From Sisyra terminalis (Eukaryota > Arthropoda > Insecta > Neuroptera > Sisyridae), in assembly GCA_958496175.1 (NCBI GenBank), contig OY292274.1:36123482-36187481 (forward strand): DNA of 64,000 bases. The letters run 5' to 3'. The notes under the pieces are model-generated. The model saw only the letters and a program-made list of their open reading frames with translations. It was not told where the DNA came from and searched no databases. Below, in pieces: positions 12,333-23,954 of this stretch; positions within the stretch are counted from its first letter, which is position 1; each line of letters begins with the position of its first letter. Both the position numbers and the translations under genes were made by a program.

Positions 12333-12667
12333 CAAATTAATATAAATTTAGCAAGTTTTTTGGCTAACATCCTGACTAGAAATTAGTATTTCTAACTAGT
12401 ATTTCTAAGCTGGGATCTAATAGGAAATTCCCTGAGGCAAGAAAAGTAAACTAAAACTAATTTAACGCTAAATAATTATCTCTTGTTTTTTTATAAATAA
12501 TTCCGTTTAACCGTTCCAATAACAACCGTTTTTTTTTATATTTTTATTTTGAGTCTTCCCATTTTTATCCCACCTGAAGTAATTATAGGTCCCATCTTCT
12601 TAGGAAAAACTGAAAATTCTTTTTCATTTCCACGTTAAGGTTTTTTTTTTATTTTTAGGCTTTCTTC

Positions 12668-12849
12668 TAGTACACACTAGTAGACATGTGATTTTGGTCT
12701 CTGAGACGTGTCTTGGGTTGTCTTCGTAGACATGTCTATCGACAAATTCCCCAAGTTTCAAAGATAAGACTGCGAAACTCACATCGTAGTGTGGATTTTA
12801 GTGACGGTCTATAGACAAATCACGCAACATGGTCTTCTAGTGTGTACTA
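12668..12849. mobile_element. 182-bp MITE with TAGTACACACTAG ends
   Basis: Left TAGTACACACTAGTAGACAT and right GGTCTTCTAGTGTGTACTA are inverted. GTAGACATG/GTCTATAGAC variants recur inside. No coding. A TA target is possible. Confidence 0.6.
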
Positions 12850-13879
12850 AGCTTTAAGTTCCACACTAAATCTAATTAGAAAAAACTGGCAATAATCATT
12901 TTGTTTCTAGTTAGGATTTACCATTTGGATAATTATGGGACCCCAAATGGCGTTTTCGTAATGGGAATGCTTTATTGGAACCCAAATAGACTCCATGTAT
13001 ACCATGTATAACCCAAAGTAATTTTAAGTCGGTATAAGATTCATTAAAATTCATTTTTGAATATAAAACCTACACTTAAATGGAGTTACTATTCTAAATA
13101 TCCGTCTTTTGCCTTGATTTGTAAGAAAAATATAAAGCTGGCATAATTACAAACTACATATTATAAAACGTGTATTTTTCTTACCTAAGATTTTGGTTAA
13201 TATTCTTTCAAGATAAAATAAATATTTAAATGAGTTCATTTGCATTAAATTTCAAATGGGCTTCTTATCATTATGCAACCTGCCAATTTTCCTCTTATGT
13301 TTCTTTTCTTTAAATTAAAGTGAGGAAATTGTAATTTTGCCAATAAAGCCCATTAGGTGTTAAATTAAAAGACTGTCTTTTGTGTAGAGGTAATGTATTA
13401 TCTTAATCAACAAAAAAAGCTATGCAATATTCGCTAATTTGATATCTTATATTTCCTTAACTTGAGAGAATAAGAAAAGCTAGTTGAAAATATAATAGGA
13501 TTCTTTTTATAATCTTATGTTTCACAATAATCTTTTAATGAAGTTGTTAAAGAAGATTAAAAAAATATATTATTTTTATAAAATAATTACTATGGGAATA
13601 ATAATAAATAATTACTAGTTTAGTATTTTAATGAAATCGGTAATTACTTTTTCTCGAAAAAAATAAATAAATAAGAAATATTTTTTGCAAAATAATTGTA
13701 AAGTTTTCATTATAAATAATTAAAAACTATATTCGTTTTAGTTGCTTAATTTTAGTGTAGGAATTGTTTTAATAACTACTTTGAGAGCTAAGACAAATAC
13801 TATAGAATTGTCTTACTTTGAACTTCTCTCTTTTGATAGAAAAAGTTTAAATTTTTGTATTATTACCAACTAAACTTAC
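12850..13879. other. intron or intergenic after cyclase exon 4
   Basis: AT-rich. 13250-13365 contains an imperfect inverted repeat (AATGGGCTTC and its mirror AATGGGCTTTATTGGC). No continuation of the NIT domain was recognised. Confidence 0.35.
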
Positions 13880-14005
13880 TTCCACATTTCGTGAAACTCA
13901 TTTTCGCCTATTGTGAACGAAACGTAATCCAACAAAAATTGGTTAACATCATTGTAAGCTTGCAGTTTCCATAAAATCTCGTTTGATTTAAATGTCGATT
14001 TTTTT
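13880..14005 (-). CDS. NIT-domain guanylate cyclase, exon 4
   Basis: Fourth recognised exon, 126 bases, with a strong acceptor (AATAATTTCAG) and a consensus donor (AA|GTAAGT). It encodes KSTFKSNEILWKLQAYNDVN, then QFLLDYVSFTIGENEFHEMW. This matches the conserved NIT segment with the pattern W-t-vN-vlLDhls--I-e---s--W. It begins with one base and ends with two bases of split codons. The intron before it (14006-15507) holds an inverted-repeat element. The following exons (second half of NIT, second membrane segment, cyclase domain) were not found further left. They may be beyond the window, separated by large introns, or missed. Confidence 0.72.
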
Positions 14006-14160
14006 CTGAAATTATTATAAAGAAGAAGGACAAAGATAAAAACCAAAATACATAAAAAATAAATTAAAAAATACAGTATAAACAATACATAAAGTAAATT
14101 GTGGTCTAATTTAAGGAATATAATTTACAAACAATAACTATAAACTAAACTTAAACTTGA

Positions 14161-15235
14161 ATAAAAGTTCAAACAAAATGTATTTATGACGTATTGCTCC
14201 AGATACGTATTTCGACTGCCAAGCAAGTTTCACCAGTGGTCATCAAGTAGTATTCCATCTATCCATAACTACCATGTGATGAATCACAAAGTAATCACGT
14301 ATCGACCTCAATTTATATTTCGATCATTGAGATGTATAGTTAGATAGACTGGGAATATTGCATGAAATAGAGCTAAGAAAAATCTAGTGTGGCGTCCGAA
14401 GTGCCATCTACGAGGGCACAATTTTATGGTAACTAAAAACAAAAACTGGCAATTGAGAGCTGATGGGCGTCAGCCCTCATTAGAGAAGTCTTTATACGAG
14501 TAAGTGTATCTTCCAACACAGCTGCTGTTGCATTTTGTTTAGTTCAGTCCAAATTTGTGCCTACGTAGATGGCGCTGACAGTTACTTCTCTTGCAAATTT
14601 TCGTTTACTGTACAGTGCGCCATTTATTTATATAAATCAGTGATGTCAGGCCTTTCTCCTTTTATTATGTAATTGTGAAGAGGGAAGTGTTCCCATTTTT
14701 ATTTCCTTTCACCAAATTCTTCGTGAGCAATCCGAAAAGCTACAAACTTTGAATTGACCTATTTTACCAGTTTCCATACTAATTTTCCTTTTTTCTTAAA
14801 AATGTCTATTTTACAGATGTATCCAATCCGTTTGTGCGGTGGACGTTCTATAGAAGCTTGGCTTCTGTATGTATATGAACTGTTTTTTTCTGCCACACAA
14901 AACTTTTCCATTTTGTGTCCACCGGATATTCTTTATATCTAATCCCTATTCATTTTTTAGTTTGACCGACATAGCGCTTGTTTCAGTCAATATCGAGAAT
15001 TTTAAACCTTACTCTTTTTAGGTTCAGAATTTCATTTCAACAACTTTTGGAAAACTCAGCTAACTTTTTGTCGTACCCAACCTAGATCCCAAATCTGGAT
15101 ATTAACAGTTACAAAAAGATCCAACACTATTTGATGACTTGGCTGATGAATGAATTAATTGATGAAGTTTGCTTGGCAATCGAAATACGTATCTGGAGAA
15201 ATATATTTTGTTTCAACTTTTGTTCAAAATGATCA
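14161..15235. mobile_element. inverted-repeat element in cyclase intron 3
   Basis: The arms 14161-14232 and 15160-15235 are inverted: CTCCAGATACGTATTTCGA with TGCCAAGCAA, plus AAAAGTTCAAACAAAATG. The span is about 1.07 kb. Within it a smaller inverted pair (GTGCCATCTACGAGGGCAC at 14400 and TGTGCCTACGTAGATGGC at 14556) marks another short element, a copy of which lies at 17330-17395. No transposase. Confidence 0.55.
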
Positions 15236-15507
15236 TAGTTTACTTTGATAAACTATAATTCATAAATAAGACCACAAGATATTTTGTATATTATTTGTAC
15301 TGTACAAACTGTTCAAAGTCAACGAAAACTACTAATTTGATTTTAAATGAGGTAGTGTCAAAATCATCCAATTCATTGTTATTAAAATACTTACACTAAA
15401 CTTAATATTTCCTTTCGTACTAAGCTATTTTGTTTAATTGATAAGTGAGAGTTTAGAAAAAATTGTTAGTTTTATATTTTTATATTGAAAAAATATTATA
15501 CACCTAC

Positions 15508-15624
15508 CTTATATTAAAGGCAATATGTTCAAATTTATAATTTTGAAAAACTATATTGCTGGTATCATTGTTCAGGCGTTGATCTGCGTTATTCGTAACA
15601 GCAAAAACTGATTCCAAGTTTGGT
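15508..15624 (-). CDS. NIT-domain guanylate cyclase, exon 3
   Basis: Third coding exon, 117 bases, bounded by an acceptor (ACGTTTCAG) and a donor (AAG|GTAGGT). It is open in the required phase, with one base completing the previous codon and two left over, and encodes PNLESVFAVTNNADQRLN and onward. This corresponds to the stretch of the NIT domain after the ERSEV helix, where family members have an F--TD-AL pattern. The two leftover bases AG join the first base A of the next exon to make an arginine codon, so the exon order is supported by phase as well as by similarity. Confidence 0.68.
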
Positions 15625-15678
15625 CTGAAACGTATTTATTGATTTATTTTACCTTCATACTGATAATTGAATTTTAAC

Positions 15679-15767
15679 TTTTTATCCGTGAAAATAGACT
15701 GAATTATGTGCCCTCTTTCATTTTGAAATGTCGTTATCAATGCACTGATTTCGACAATTGTTTTTAT
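15679..15767 (-). CDS. NIT-domain guanylate cyclase, exon 2
   Basis: Second coding exon of the NIT cyclase. It follows an acceptor (TTTAAAGCAG) and starts in phase 0. It encodes the NIT helix beginning IKTIVEISALITTFQNERGH, which lines up with the family pattern ELG-LVT-LQ-ERSEVAFFI-T. The donor is ambiguous. Cutting at GTTAAA (first intron base 15678) gives a 54-base intron. Cutting at the better GTATGA (first intron base 15660) extends the exon to 15661 but leaves only a 36-base intron, short for an insect. Both options leave two bases for the next exon, so the frame is kept either way. I prefer the 54-base intron because the joined protein then matches family spacing. Confidence 0.65.
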
Positions 15768-15999
15768 CTGCTTTAAAAAAGAACAAGAGTTAATATTTTA
15801 TATATTCACTTTTATTATACTATAAAACATAACTCTACGCAAATATAACTATATATGCTATAACTATACGCAAAAAAATAAACCATAAAATATGTATTCT
15901 TATTTATATTATAAATATCTTTAATTTCATATATTTTTCCAAAATTTACCAATTTTTTGATAAACTCAAAAAGTTTCTGTAAACCTTGAAGCTCATCTT

Positions 16000-16352
16000 A
16001 ATGAAATATTATAAAAGAATTTCTGTAATTCCAAGAAATATGGTGTTTTTAATTTTTCGGTCAATACTTTAAAACCCAAATTGATATTTTTTAATGAAAA
16101 TTACAAAACAGCTTAAAATTCTCGTGACATTTTTTTTAAAAACAAAACTTTTACGACTATTGGGAATAATTATTTCTGTTAACCATAAAAACTGTTTTTC
16201 TCATTTTTTCGATGAATGAATTTTCCCGATTTTTATGGATTAATATTGTAGTGACTCTTTTTCTGAAACTGCTTTTTAAAACATATATTTTAATTAGGTA
16301 GTTCTGCATTGCTGATTAGGTAACTAAAATCGGTTAAACTTTATAAAGTATA

Positions 16353-16392
<40 letters not shown>

Positions 16393-16910
16393 ATCTTTAA
16401 AGTTCGTCTTTGATATATTTTTTGATTTTTTCGAAAATTCAACACAACTCTTATCTGATAAGGAAATGTAATAAAACCTCAGTCCAAACAAAGTTTTATT
16501 TATATTCCGGAAAACTTTCGAATGTTTGGAAATATTTTTACTTAATAAGTTAGATATTTCAAAAAAAATAAAGGAAAAACTCCTTTTTCAAAAAATATTT
16601 TCAAGAACCCATTGTTAATGAGCATTCGTGGTGATGAAATTCCGCTACACTTACAAAAAATTTTTCTCGATTTTCTGAGGACGGGAAATCATTAAAAACT
16701 AAATGACCTTACAATTATTGAATAAAACTTTACAAAACTTTTTCGACTCGGCGTATTTTTACGGCAGAAATATTGGTTTTAATTTCAAATTTAGTGTAAA
16801 AGCAATCAAACATCCCTATTTTTACGCCTTTAGAAAAATCGGATTACATTGTGAAAAATGCTACCTGATTAGTTGTCATACATAAAAAAATATTCAAGTC
16901 AATTGAGAAT
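16000..16910 (+). repeat. dispersed repeat shared with 36.7-37.3 kb
   Basis: TTTACAAAACTTTTTCGACT, GTATTTTTACGG, TTGGTTTTAATT and TGTGAAAAATGCTACCTG with a following TTGAGAATC are shared in order with 37110-37330. It includes a TA dinucleotide run at about 16345-16390. No coding signal. Confidence 0.5.
16345..16390. repeat. TA dinucleotide microsatellite
   Basis: Near-continuous TATATA over about 45 bases with one short interruption. Confidence 0.85.
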
Positions 16911-17086
16911 CACATTTTTCACATTTCAAAACTGGTGAAAATCCGGCAACGTTGTAAAGACATGACGAGTCATCAGTGGCACAGAAACATAATTTTCCAC
17001 CAATGTGTACGTATGTCAGTAACATACACCTACGATGCCAGATTATAAGGTAACTCTTACCCACTGATTTGTATAAATGAATAGGG

Positions 17087-17289
17087 CAGGGATGGTGAAC
17101 CTTTTTGAGACGTGGTTAACTTATGTGCATGGCATCTCACCAGGAGAAACAAAGAGGAGACTATACAAGTGCCTATGACAGTCTTTTTCGACAAACATAA
17201 CAAATAAATGGCTGTCTAGCCTTCGTGGGTCAATTAAAAAGCTTGCGTGGGTCAGTACAGACCCACAGATCATAAGTTCGCCATCACTG
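17087..17289 (+). mobile_element. short hAT-type MITE in cyclase intron 1
   Basis: CAGGGATGGTGAACCTTTTT at the left, AAGTTCGCCATCACTG at the right, an inverted match. Repeated GTGGGTCA blocks near the right end. 203 bases. The flanks GAATAGGG and GGATACGA are a poor but possible 8-bp duplication. Confidence 0.62.
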
Positions 17290-17329
17290 GGATACGACAC
17301 TATATTGTAGTGGAAAAGTCACACAAGAA

Positions 17330-17395
17330 GCAACTGGCAGCTCCATCTACGTAGGCACAAATTTAGAATGCACTAAAAAAAATGAGAGATTTATG
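17330..17395 (-). repeat. copy of the CCATCTACGTAGGCACAAAT repeat
   Basis: AACTGGCAGCTCCATCTACG, then TAGGCACAAATTTAG, matches the reverse of 14530-14590. It directly follows the hAT MITE at 17087-17289. Confidence 0.6.
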
Positions 17396-18519
17396 TCGGG
17401 GATTTGTTTTATGCATTCACTGATATTGTGGAAAGAAATTACATTCGTTCTAAAATCCTTAGTAAAACTAATTGTTATTGTGCAGTTATTGTACTGTTGA
17501 AAACAAAAAGCCTGTTTCCGTTTTACTTGAACTCCACGTATGCGTCTTTCAACACCTACGTTTATTTATTATAAAGCCTACATTTAAAAATGGATATCTC
17601 AGTTACCAAATCGATTGACTCCTCTTTTCGAAAAAAAATATAATAAAGTGCCAAAACATTGGGATTAGTCCAATCATTCTAATTTATTATTTTTCTTTTA
17701 AAATAATGAATAATACCACTTAGCAGTAATATTATTTCGATTTCAAACTTCCAGTTCTCTATTCTGCACCAAAAACAACCAACATTAGTTGTTTAGAAAG
17801 TCCGTAGGCTCAACCAGTTCAAAAGTAATCAAAATCGGTTTTGAACTCTTACGAAAACGAATCTACTATTTTGCTTCGCTTATCCGATCGGTAACTCATA
17901 CGCATTAAACGAATATGTTAATATATGATCACCGTCGTTACATACAAAGGCAAAAATTTAAAATTGTCGTGCTTGAAATAAATATGAGTCACTTCTAAAT
18001 ACAATTTATCATATCACTTAAAATTTAGATTAAGAATACTTTTTGGGAATATTTTAAGCCTAATTTAATGATAGATTTAACGTCAAATTGTTTCTTTTCA
18101 TATTTATATCATTATGCATTATTCAGTAATTTATACCTACGAAATGTGAAAATTGCTAACATAAATAATTAAGTTATTCATTAATAGTGTAAAAAAGAGG
18201 TAAGTAATAAATTTTGAAATCGTTTTTAATGTTTTTAACATTTCATATAATAAACTTCAAAACAAAATTATACATGTAAATTTTTTAACATTGCACTTTC
18301 ATGTTTTGCTATAAACAGTTTGTTTATAATTTTAGGTTTGGATAGTAAAAATGACTGCATGTTTGATTTAGTTTACACTTTAAACTGTAAATTTATTTCA
18401 ACATTTTTACTCTGTTTAAAGTTAATGTTTAGTTTTTCGTTTTTATTAGCAGTTTAAAGTTTTTTAGCAGCTTTTAAGTATGATTCATTTTTTTGCGTGT
18501 ACGTTAAAAAAATAATTGC

Positions 18520-18753
18520 CTCTTGTTCAATTTTTTTTGTTTCCTGAAAGGCTTTCGAGACCGTTATCATATTATTACAATTTTGAACGATGAGTGCTGC
18601 AATTGGTAGGAATGGTAATAGGATCATTTGCACCAAATAAATTCGTTTTCCATGTCGCGTGCCAGGATTCACATGAAAACATCCAGCTTTAACGAACATC
18701 ATGCTATTGTCTAAAACATCATCTTCCTCTGACATCACCGCTGATGACATCAT
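18520..18753 (-). CDS. NIT-domain receptor guanylate cyclase, first coding exon
   Basis: First coding exon of a membrane guanylate cyclase with an extracellular NIT (nitrate/nitrite-sensor-like) domain. The start is set at the ATG pair at 18753-18748; an alternative ATG at 18735 has the acidic context MSEEDD. The 78 codons encode a short acidic cytoplasmic head, then PGTRHGKR and a hydrophobic segment IYLVQMILLPFLPIAALIV, then QN, which is how insect NIT cyclases begin. The reading continues ETKKIEQE and reaches a GC-type donor (GAG|GCAATT). Cutting there makes the join to the exon at 15767 in phase and matches family spacing without a gap. If the GC donor is not used, the frame runs on for about 22 codons to a stop near 18454. 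Family assignment is from remembered motifs. The enzyme class makes cGMP. Confidence 0.72.
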
Positions 18754-19087
18754 TGATTCTATAACAAATTTCAACGATTTCAATAAAAGATAAATTTCAT
18801 TCTTTTAATAAGCTGTCTAATGTAAGACATTACATTTTATTGAGATATTAAAAATTATTGGAAATAATAGATCGTTTCCTGTTTTCATAAATTTTTCCAA
18901 ACACCATTAAAAGAGTATCAAAGATCATTTATAAGCGACAAGAGATGAAAAGAAATGTTTTCTAGTTTAATATGTATAAATTAATATTTATTTGTAATTA
19001 TTTTGTACAATATTATCAATTTTTTTTAAATATTGATATTTTAATATTTAAAGTTTAAATTACAAAAGTATAATAAGTAAATTTGGG

Positions 19088-19180
19088 TTGGCAACTTTTA
19101 AATCATATAGCGTTATGAAGCTTTTTGACCCTGTTGCTTGGGCTACAGTTTCCTATGAAGTGCAAACTCCCTGGCCTTTG
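19088..19180 (+). repeat. fragment of the GAAGTGCAAACTCCCTGG repeat family
   Basis: Matches 11400-11495 over TATAGC, CTTTTTGACCCTG, TTTCCTATGAAGTGCAAAC and CCCTGGCC. A further inverted copy lies at 6270-6345. A tRNA-derived SINE follows closely. Confidence 0.5.
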
Positions 19181-19250
19181 GTAAAATCAATTAGTCAACT
19201 ATTGAATGAATTATTATTTATGCTGTATGATTCAACAATTTTCTTTTCAA

Positions 19251-19440
19251 GCCTACTGGTACCCGAGTGGTCTAGGTGACCGCTCCAAAACTAGTAGGTA
19301 GTGGGTAGATACGACCCTCGTATCGTGCAAATTTTCAATATTTCTCGATAATGGATTTAATTAATCCTAGAGTCGCTAAAGGACCTTAGTAATTATATAG
19401 CGTTATAAAGCGACGGTAAACAACAATTTAAAAAAAATCT
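19251..19440 (+). mobile_element. tRNA-derived SINE
   Basis: CCTACTGGTACCCGAGTGGT (A box), GACCGCTCCAAAACTAGTAG, then a disturbed B box near 19305-19315 and the body TAGAGTCGCTAAAGGACCTT, ending TATAAAGCGACGGTAAACAA. Full length about 190 bases. Confidence 0.75.
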
Positions 19441-19444
19441 TCTT

Positions 19445-20735
19445 CTACAGCATGTTTTAACCACTGATATGTACACAGCTCCGTAGTTTCAACAGTGGTT
19501 AGTTGTCATAGTCAAGTAGTGTTTTTATTTTGTTATTTTTTTAAACAAGGTTCCTACAAGGAGTTTGTTGTCAATAATTTATGATTGAGAAAATGGTTGG
19601 ATCAAGATTGTGGTATTTGCATATTTCATATTCTTCCATGATGCTTATATGCGATCCTTTCTAACAAATAAGTAGAGGTTCAAAGTTATTTTCAAAATTT
19701 AAGCACTTATGCTTTGCATAGTATAAATGCCTTGTCAAATTTGAGGAAGATGCAGAATTGAAGCACACGACATAAATAATAATTCGTTAACTAATTAATT
19801 ATGACTCGGAAATAATAAAATATTTATCTATGTACCTAAAGTTTACAAATATAGTTCAAAGGCAATTTAAAGAAAAAATAAGATATTGTTCATAGGTTAT
19901 CCTGGTATTGAGTTATCTTCCTTCATTGTAAAAATAATTTGAAACACGAGTGTCTACACATGAAAAAAACAAACGAAATTTGAGCCCCTCTTTCCCGAAA
20001 ATCCGGTAATTCCTATTTTTATTAGAACGACGTTTTTTATTGCTCGTTACATTTCAGCTACGAATGAGAACTAGATCGAAATGTTAGCTCAACCGTCATG
20101 ACTTATAGGGAACTTTCAGGTTGTCGCTAGTCGCTGGTTTCTGGTGTCAAATGTGGTCACGTGATCAAATTGTAGCATGTGCGTCAAAATTTGAGCGATA
20201 AATGAGGCTTTCTATCGAATGTCGATGTATCGATATAGCCACCTTATTTTAAAGGTATATCTATATAATTATGAGTAATAAGTATTACAACTTGATAGTA
20301 AACATTCAGTTTATGGAGTAATAAATGTACCGATTATATATTCTTTTTGGTAACGTATTAATAGAGTAAATTATGCCTGGTGAATTTGACATGCAAGACA
20401 TGTCTGATAGAATCCGGCGAAAAAGCCAAACAAAATTTTGCTTTTTAGTATTTTTTTCAAATGGCGCACATGTTACATTTTAGTCACGTGACCAAATTTT
20501 TCTCTTAAAATCAATGATTAGGGACTGTATGAAAATGTACCTTTAGTTATTCATGAAGAGTGTTTTAGGAATATTCATTATATTTGTGTAAGCCTACAAT
20601 ATATACTACTGCATTATAGACTTTATTGTTTACGATAAAAGGAATCAGAAATAACATAGATCGAAAAGTCTAGAATAAAATGTTAGTATGTATCACATTT
20701 AAAAAAAAAAAAAATTTTATTTCATTATTTGTAAT
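19445..20735. other. intergenic, old repeat debris
   Basis: Contains TCACGTGA/TCACGTGACC motifs at 20155 and 20482 and ATCGATATAGCC at 20230, similar to fragments near 32.1 and 23.5 kb. No clear element boundaries and no coding. Confidence 0.3.
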
Positions 20736-20739
20736 TATT

Positions 20740-21024
20740 TTAGTTTGTATTTTCATTTAACTGCTCCCAAATTTTATTGATGCGTTTCATTGTATCTGAT
20801 GGGAAATTTAAATAAATAATTAACCAGTCATTGGCTGGAATAATTGCAGCTTTTAAAGAAGCAGTTTGAGAGCATTTTTTTTTTGATGAAGAAGGATGAA
20901 ATAGCAGAAGCGATCTCGCATATATATGTAAATCTTCCAAATCAAGTCTCTTTCACAATAACTTTACCCTTAACTGGTCGCGTGGGATCAATATGACCTC
21001 AAGCAGAATTCTTTCGTAAAAACT
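20740..21024 (-). pseudogene. C-terminal coding segment of an unidentified protein, with an in-frame stop
   Basis: Minus-strand reading frame that looks coding: FYERILLEVILIPRDQLRVK, one TGA (20953-20955), then DLEDLHIYARSLLLFHPSSS and later AAIIPANDWLIIYLNFPSD, ending TAA at 20740. An AATAAA motif follows the stop within about 30 bases, as expected for a 3' end. Composition on both sides of the TGA is protein-like in the same frame, which argues for one broken gene or a terminal exon starting after the TGA. It lies 2 kb upstream of the NIT cyclase on the same strand. I do not recognise the family. Confidence 0.42.
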
Positions 21025-21174
21025 TTAAAATCTAAAGAAGAAAATTTGCAGAAATTTTCCATATCTACTTAAGTTCATTTCGTACCACGGTTCTTTAATA
21101 ATAAATATAAGTATCAGGTATGTAAACCAATGCGCTATTAACTTATTTGTAATTCTTATGTTTGTTTGTATATA

Positions 21175-21615
21175 AAAAAAATATTTCAAAGAAATCATTG
21201 TTTGAACTTTAAATTGAATTTACTGTGCTAGTTATTAGTTCAACTAAAAAGATTAATACAAATTATTTTCTAACTTTAAAATACCTTTCCAACGATATAC
21301 GACTCGCTTGTCTAAAGTAAATTTTTTTTTCATCCCTCAGTTTTTACGTAGAGGATACCATCCCTTATTATTTTTAAGGAATGATAAATAGTCTATTGTG
21401 AGTGGGTAATTGTGTTGTATCTTAGTACCAAATTTAATTAAATTTGATTGTTTCGTTTTTTAGTTATAAAAAGACCACAGACAGATAGAATTTTTTTTTT
21501 GAAAATGTTAAATTTTGAATAAGGGCTTCTTGAAACAAATATGAACCCTAAAATTGGGTTCAAAATTAAAATGTACAGATACACGTAAGAATTTTATACA
21601 TAAGTATAGAGTATA
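21175..21615 (+). repeat. second copy of the 41.2-41.6 kb repeat
   Basis: Shares with 41175-41630 the order TTTGAACTTTAAATTGAAT, CCTTTCCAACGATATACGAC, TTGTGTTGTATCTTAGTACC, CACAGACAGATAG, TTGAAACAAATATGAACCC and ATTTTATACATAAGTATAGA. Same orientation; the left part and the SINE-like head are absent. Confidence 0.75.
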
Positions 21616-22991
21616 GATGAAAACATATTTTTTCCATATTTTTAAAAATTTTTGAATTTTAAATGAAAAAATTATCCAAAATATAGGAGAAAGTATGAAA
21701 TGAAAAATAGTTATAACTCTTGGTTCTTATTGCCCACTCTGTTAAAAGCAGGCATTTAAAGGTATTTACCGTTAATATTATTAATATTACCCGTTTTATA
21801 AAATAAAACATACCACAGTATCAACTACAGCTTATTTTAATAAATTTTACCTTGAAAATGAAAAAAATCAATTTAATTTCGCAAATAACAAGCGTATAAC
21901 AAGCGTAGGGACGAAATTATGCAATACGCTTGTTAGTCTGAAAGTAAAACGCTTTTTTTAGTCCCTAACTTAATATTTTAGCAAATTAAATCCTTTGTTA
22001 TTTGTAACAGTCAGAAAATTGAGCCTTTTTAACTTATCCCTTAAACTTTACTTTTGATTTTGAAATTATAAATTTATAATTCAATTAAATTTCGTATGAT
22101 TTTGGCTTAAGCTAAGTCTACATTTTATGTAACAAAGTTATGCTAGAGTTTCAACAAATATTGAATTTTGTTGTCTTTATATTTTAAACAATATAAATTA
22201 TTTCACTAACATACCGGTGCTATATATAACATATAATACATACATAGTTATAAAATATTCATGCTATAATATTTTCATTTTATGTATTTAAAATATACGT
22301 GTCGCATACTTGTTTACTCCATATTGATACATTGTTTTATATCAATTAATATTTTTAGTAAGGAATTATTGTAATTATAAGTTTTATTGATAGAAAATAT
22401 TGTTTTACCATTAAAATCAATTTGGAAATAAAGAGCAACCTTTACAGCAAAGGAATTGTTTCTGTCAGTTCATGTTTTTGCCTCGTATTCATGAATCACA
22501 TTTAAAACAATGTGAATTTATTAGTTCATTTTTACTTTCGTATTTAATTTAATTTTACATGCAAATATTTCATAGGCTTTGTCTAAAAAACATTCATGAT
22601 ATTATTACAATAAAAGCGGCAATACTTTTGCAAGCATACGCATGATTTATATTAACATTTATAATTAAAAGAATATTTTTTCCAAAGTGTTAGGTTGAAA
22701 AACCTTAATAAATGTTCCTTTGTTAATTCAGGATATTAATCAAAATTTCACAAAATCCGTAACTAAAAATGATGGATTCAATTCAGAAATAAGAACCTCA
22801 TGTAAAACATACTTTTACATAAAAGATTAGCTTTTTCCAAGCTTTTTTTAATGGTGGATCTTTGAGGAAAATTGCTCACCTACCTATGAATGGTGGTCAT
22901 CACAGATTCTTTGAAATATCTCTTTCCCTCAATTTTTTTCAATTTATACTTAATTTTTTTTTTACTTATTATTTAAAATTTTATATTATAG

Positions 22992-23080
22992 ATGTAAGTT
23001 TGAACGTCTCCGCCAAACTTAGTCGGCTGACTCCGACACGACACGTTTCTCTGGACAACAAGACTTGTCAACCAAAATAA
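22992..23080 (+). CDS. possible terminal coding exon, unknown protein
   Basis: Follows a long T-rich tract ending in ATTATAG, a good acceptor context. The 89 bases are GC-rich for the area and read VSLNVSAKLSRLTPTRHVSL, then DNKTCQPK and a TAA stop, with an AATAAA motif overlapping the stop. The open frame upstream (from 22862) is T-rich and looks intronic. The short length means chance cannot be excluded. No upstream exon was found. Confidence 0.28.
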
Positions 23081-23954
23081 AAATAATTATAATATTTAAC
23101 ATAATAATATATTAATATAAATATCGACAATAATATTGAATCAGGTTAATTAAATATTGTAAATAATACTAATCGCTTTGTACACAATATGCTTTACCAA
23201 TTATAGATCTATTTTACCGTTTCAATATTTTGTCTCATCATTTTAAGTTTCTGAATTCGAAACTTACATATATATTATCCTACATAGATTCGTGCAACGA
23301 TAAAAAACGATAAAATTAAGTTTACATTATTTTTTCCTTGTTTTAGTAGCGTCAACTGCGAGATTGTTGCCCAACAAAGTAAGATATTTTTAGAGGTCCT
23401 TGAAGTAGGAATATACACTTGAAAAATACATCGATAATAAATTTCTATTCGATGTAAAATATTGAAACTCTGTATCGATATTTAAAATATTGATACATCG
23501 CTTAAAAACATCGATGTTTTGAACATTGAATACCTTCCGAAATAATTTGATAGCCTTACGCGTAAAAAAACTGAAAACAAATATTCGCTAAAGTCTTAAA
23601 CTGCCCAGAAAATCTTAATTTCAAAATTCTAACCAGTTAAATCCAAAGCTCTTTAGGTTTATTTTGCAAAAACAAAAGTTTATTGAATCGATTCCCTTTC
23701 AATCTTTTCCTCTTTTGGTTGACTAGTTGAGCATTCGTTGAAAATGAGCGTTCGGAGGGAACATAAGTCCCTACAATAGTCAAGTATTTGAAGGTATTTA
23801 AAAAAGTTTAGTAAACAGAAATTTTGAATCATTCCATTTTTCCAATAGATTTTCGCTAAGTATTCCTCCTACTAGACTACGAAATACATAGATAGTTCAT
23901 CTCTACCGTTTGGTTCTTCTAGCTACATAAAGGTCACCTGCTAATGATTTTTTG

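Larger units (their letters stand above)
15768..18519 (-). other. intron 1 of the NIT cyclase, filled with repeats
   Basis: About 2.75 kb between exons 1 and 2. It begins with GC rather than GT and ends with CAG. It contains a short hAT-like element (17087-17289), a dispersed repeat shared with 36.7-37.3 kb (16000-16910), a TA dinucleotide run (about 16345-16390) and a fragment at 17330-17395 shared with 14.5 kb. No further NIT coding sequence was seen inside it. Confidence 0.5.
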
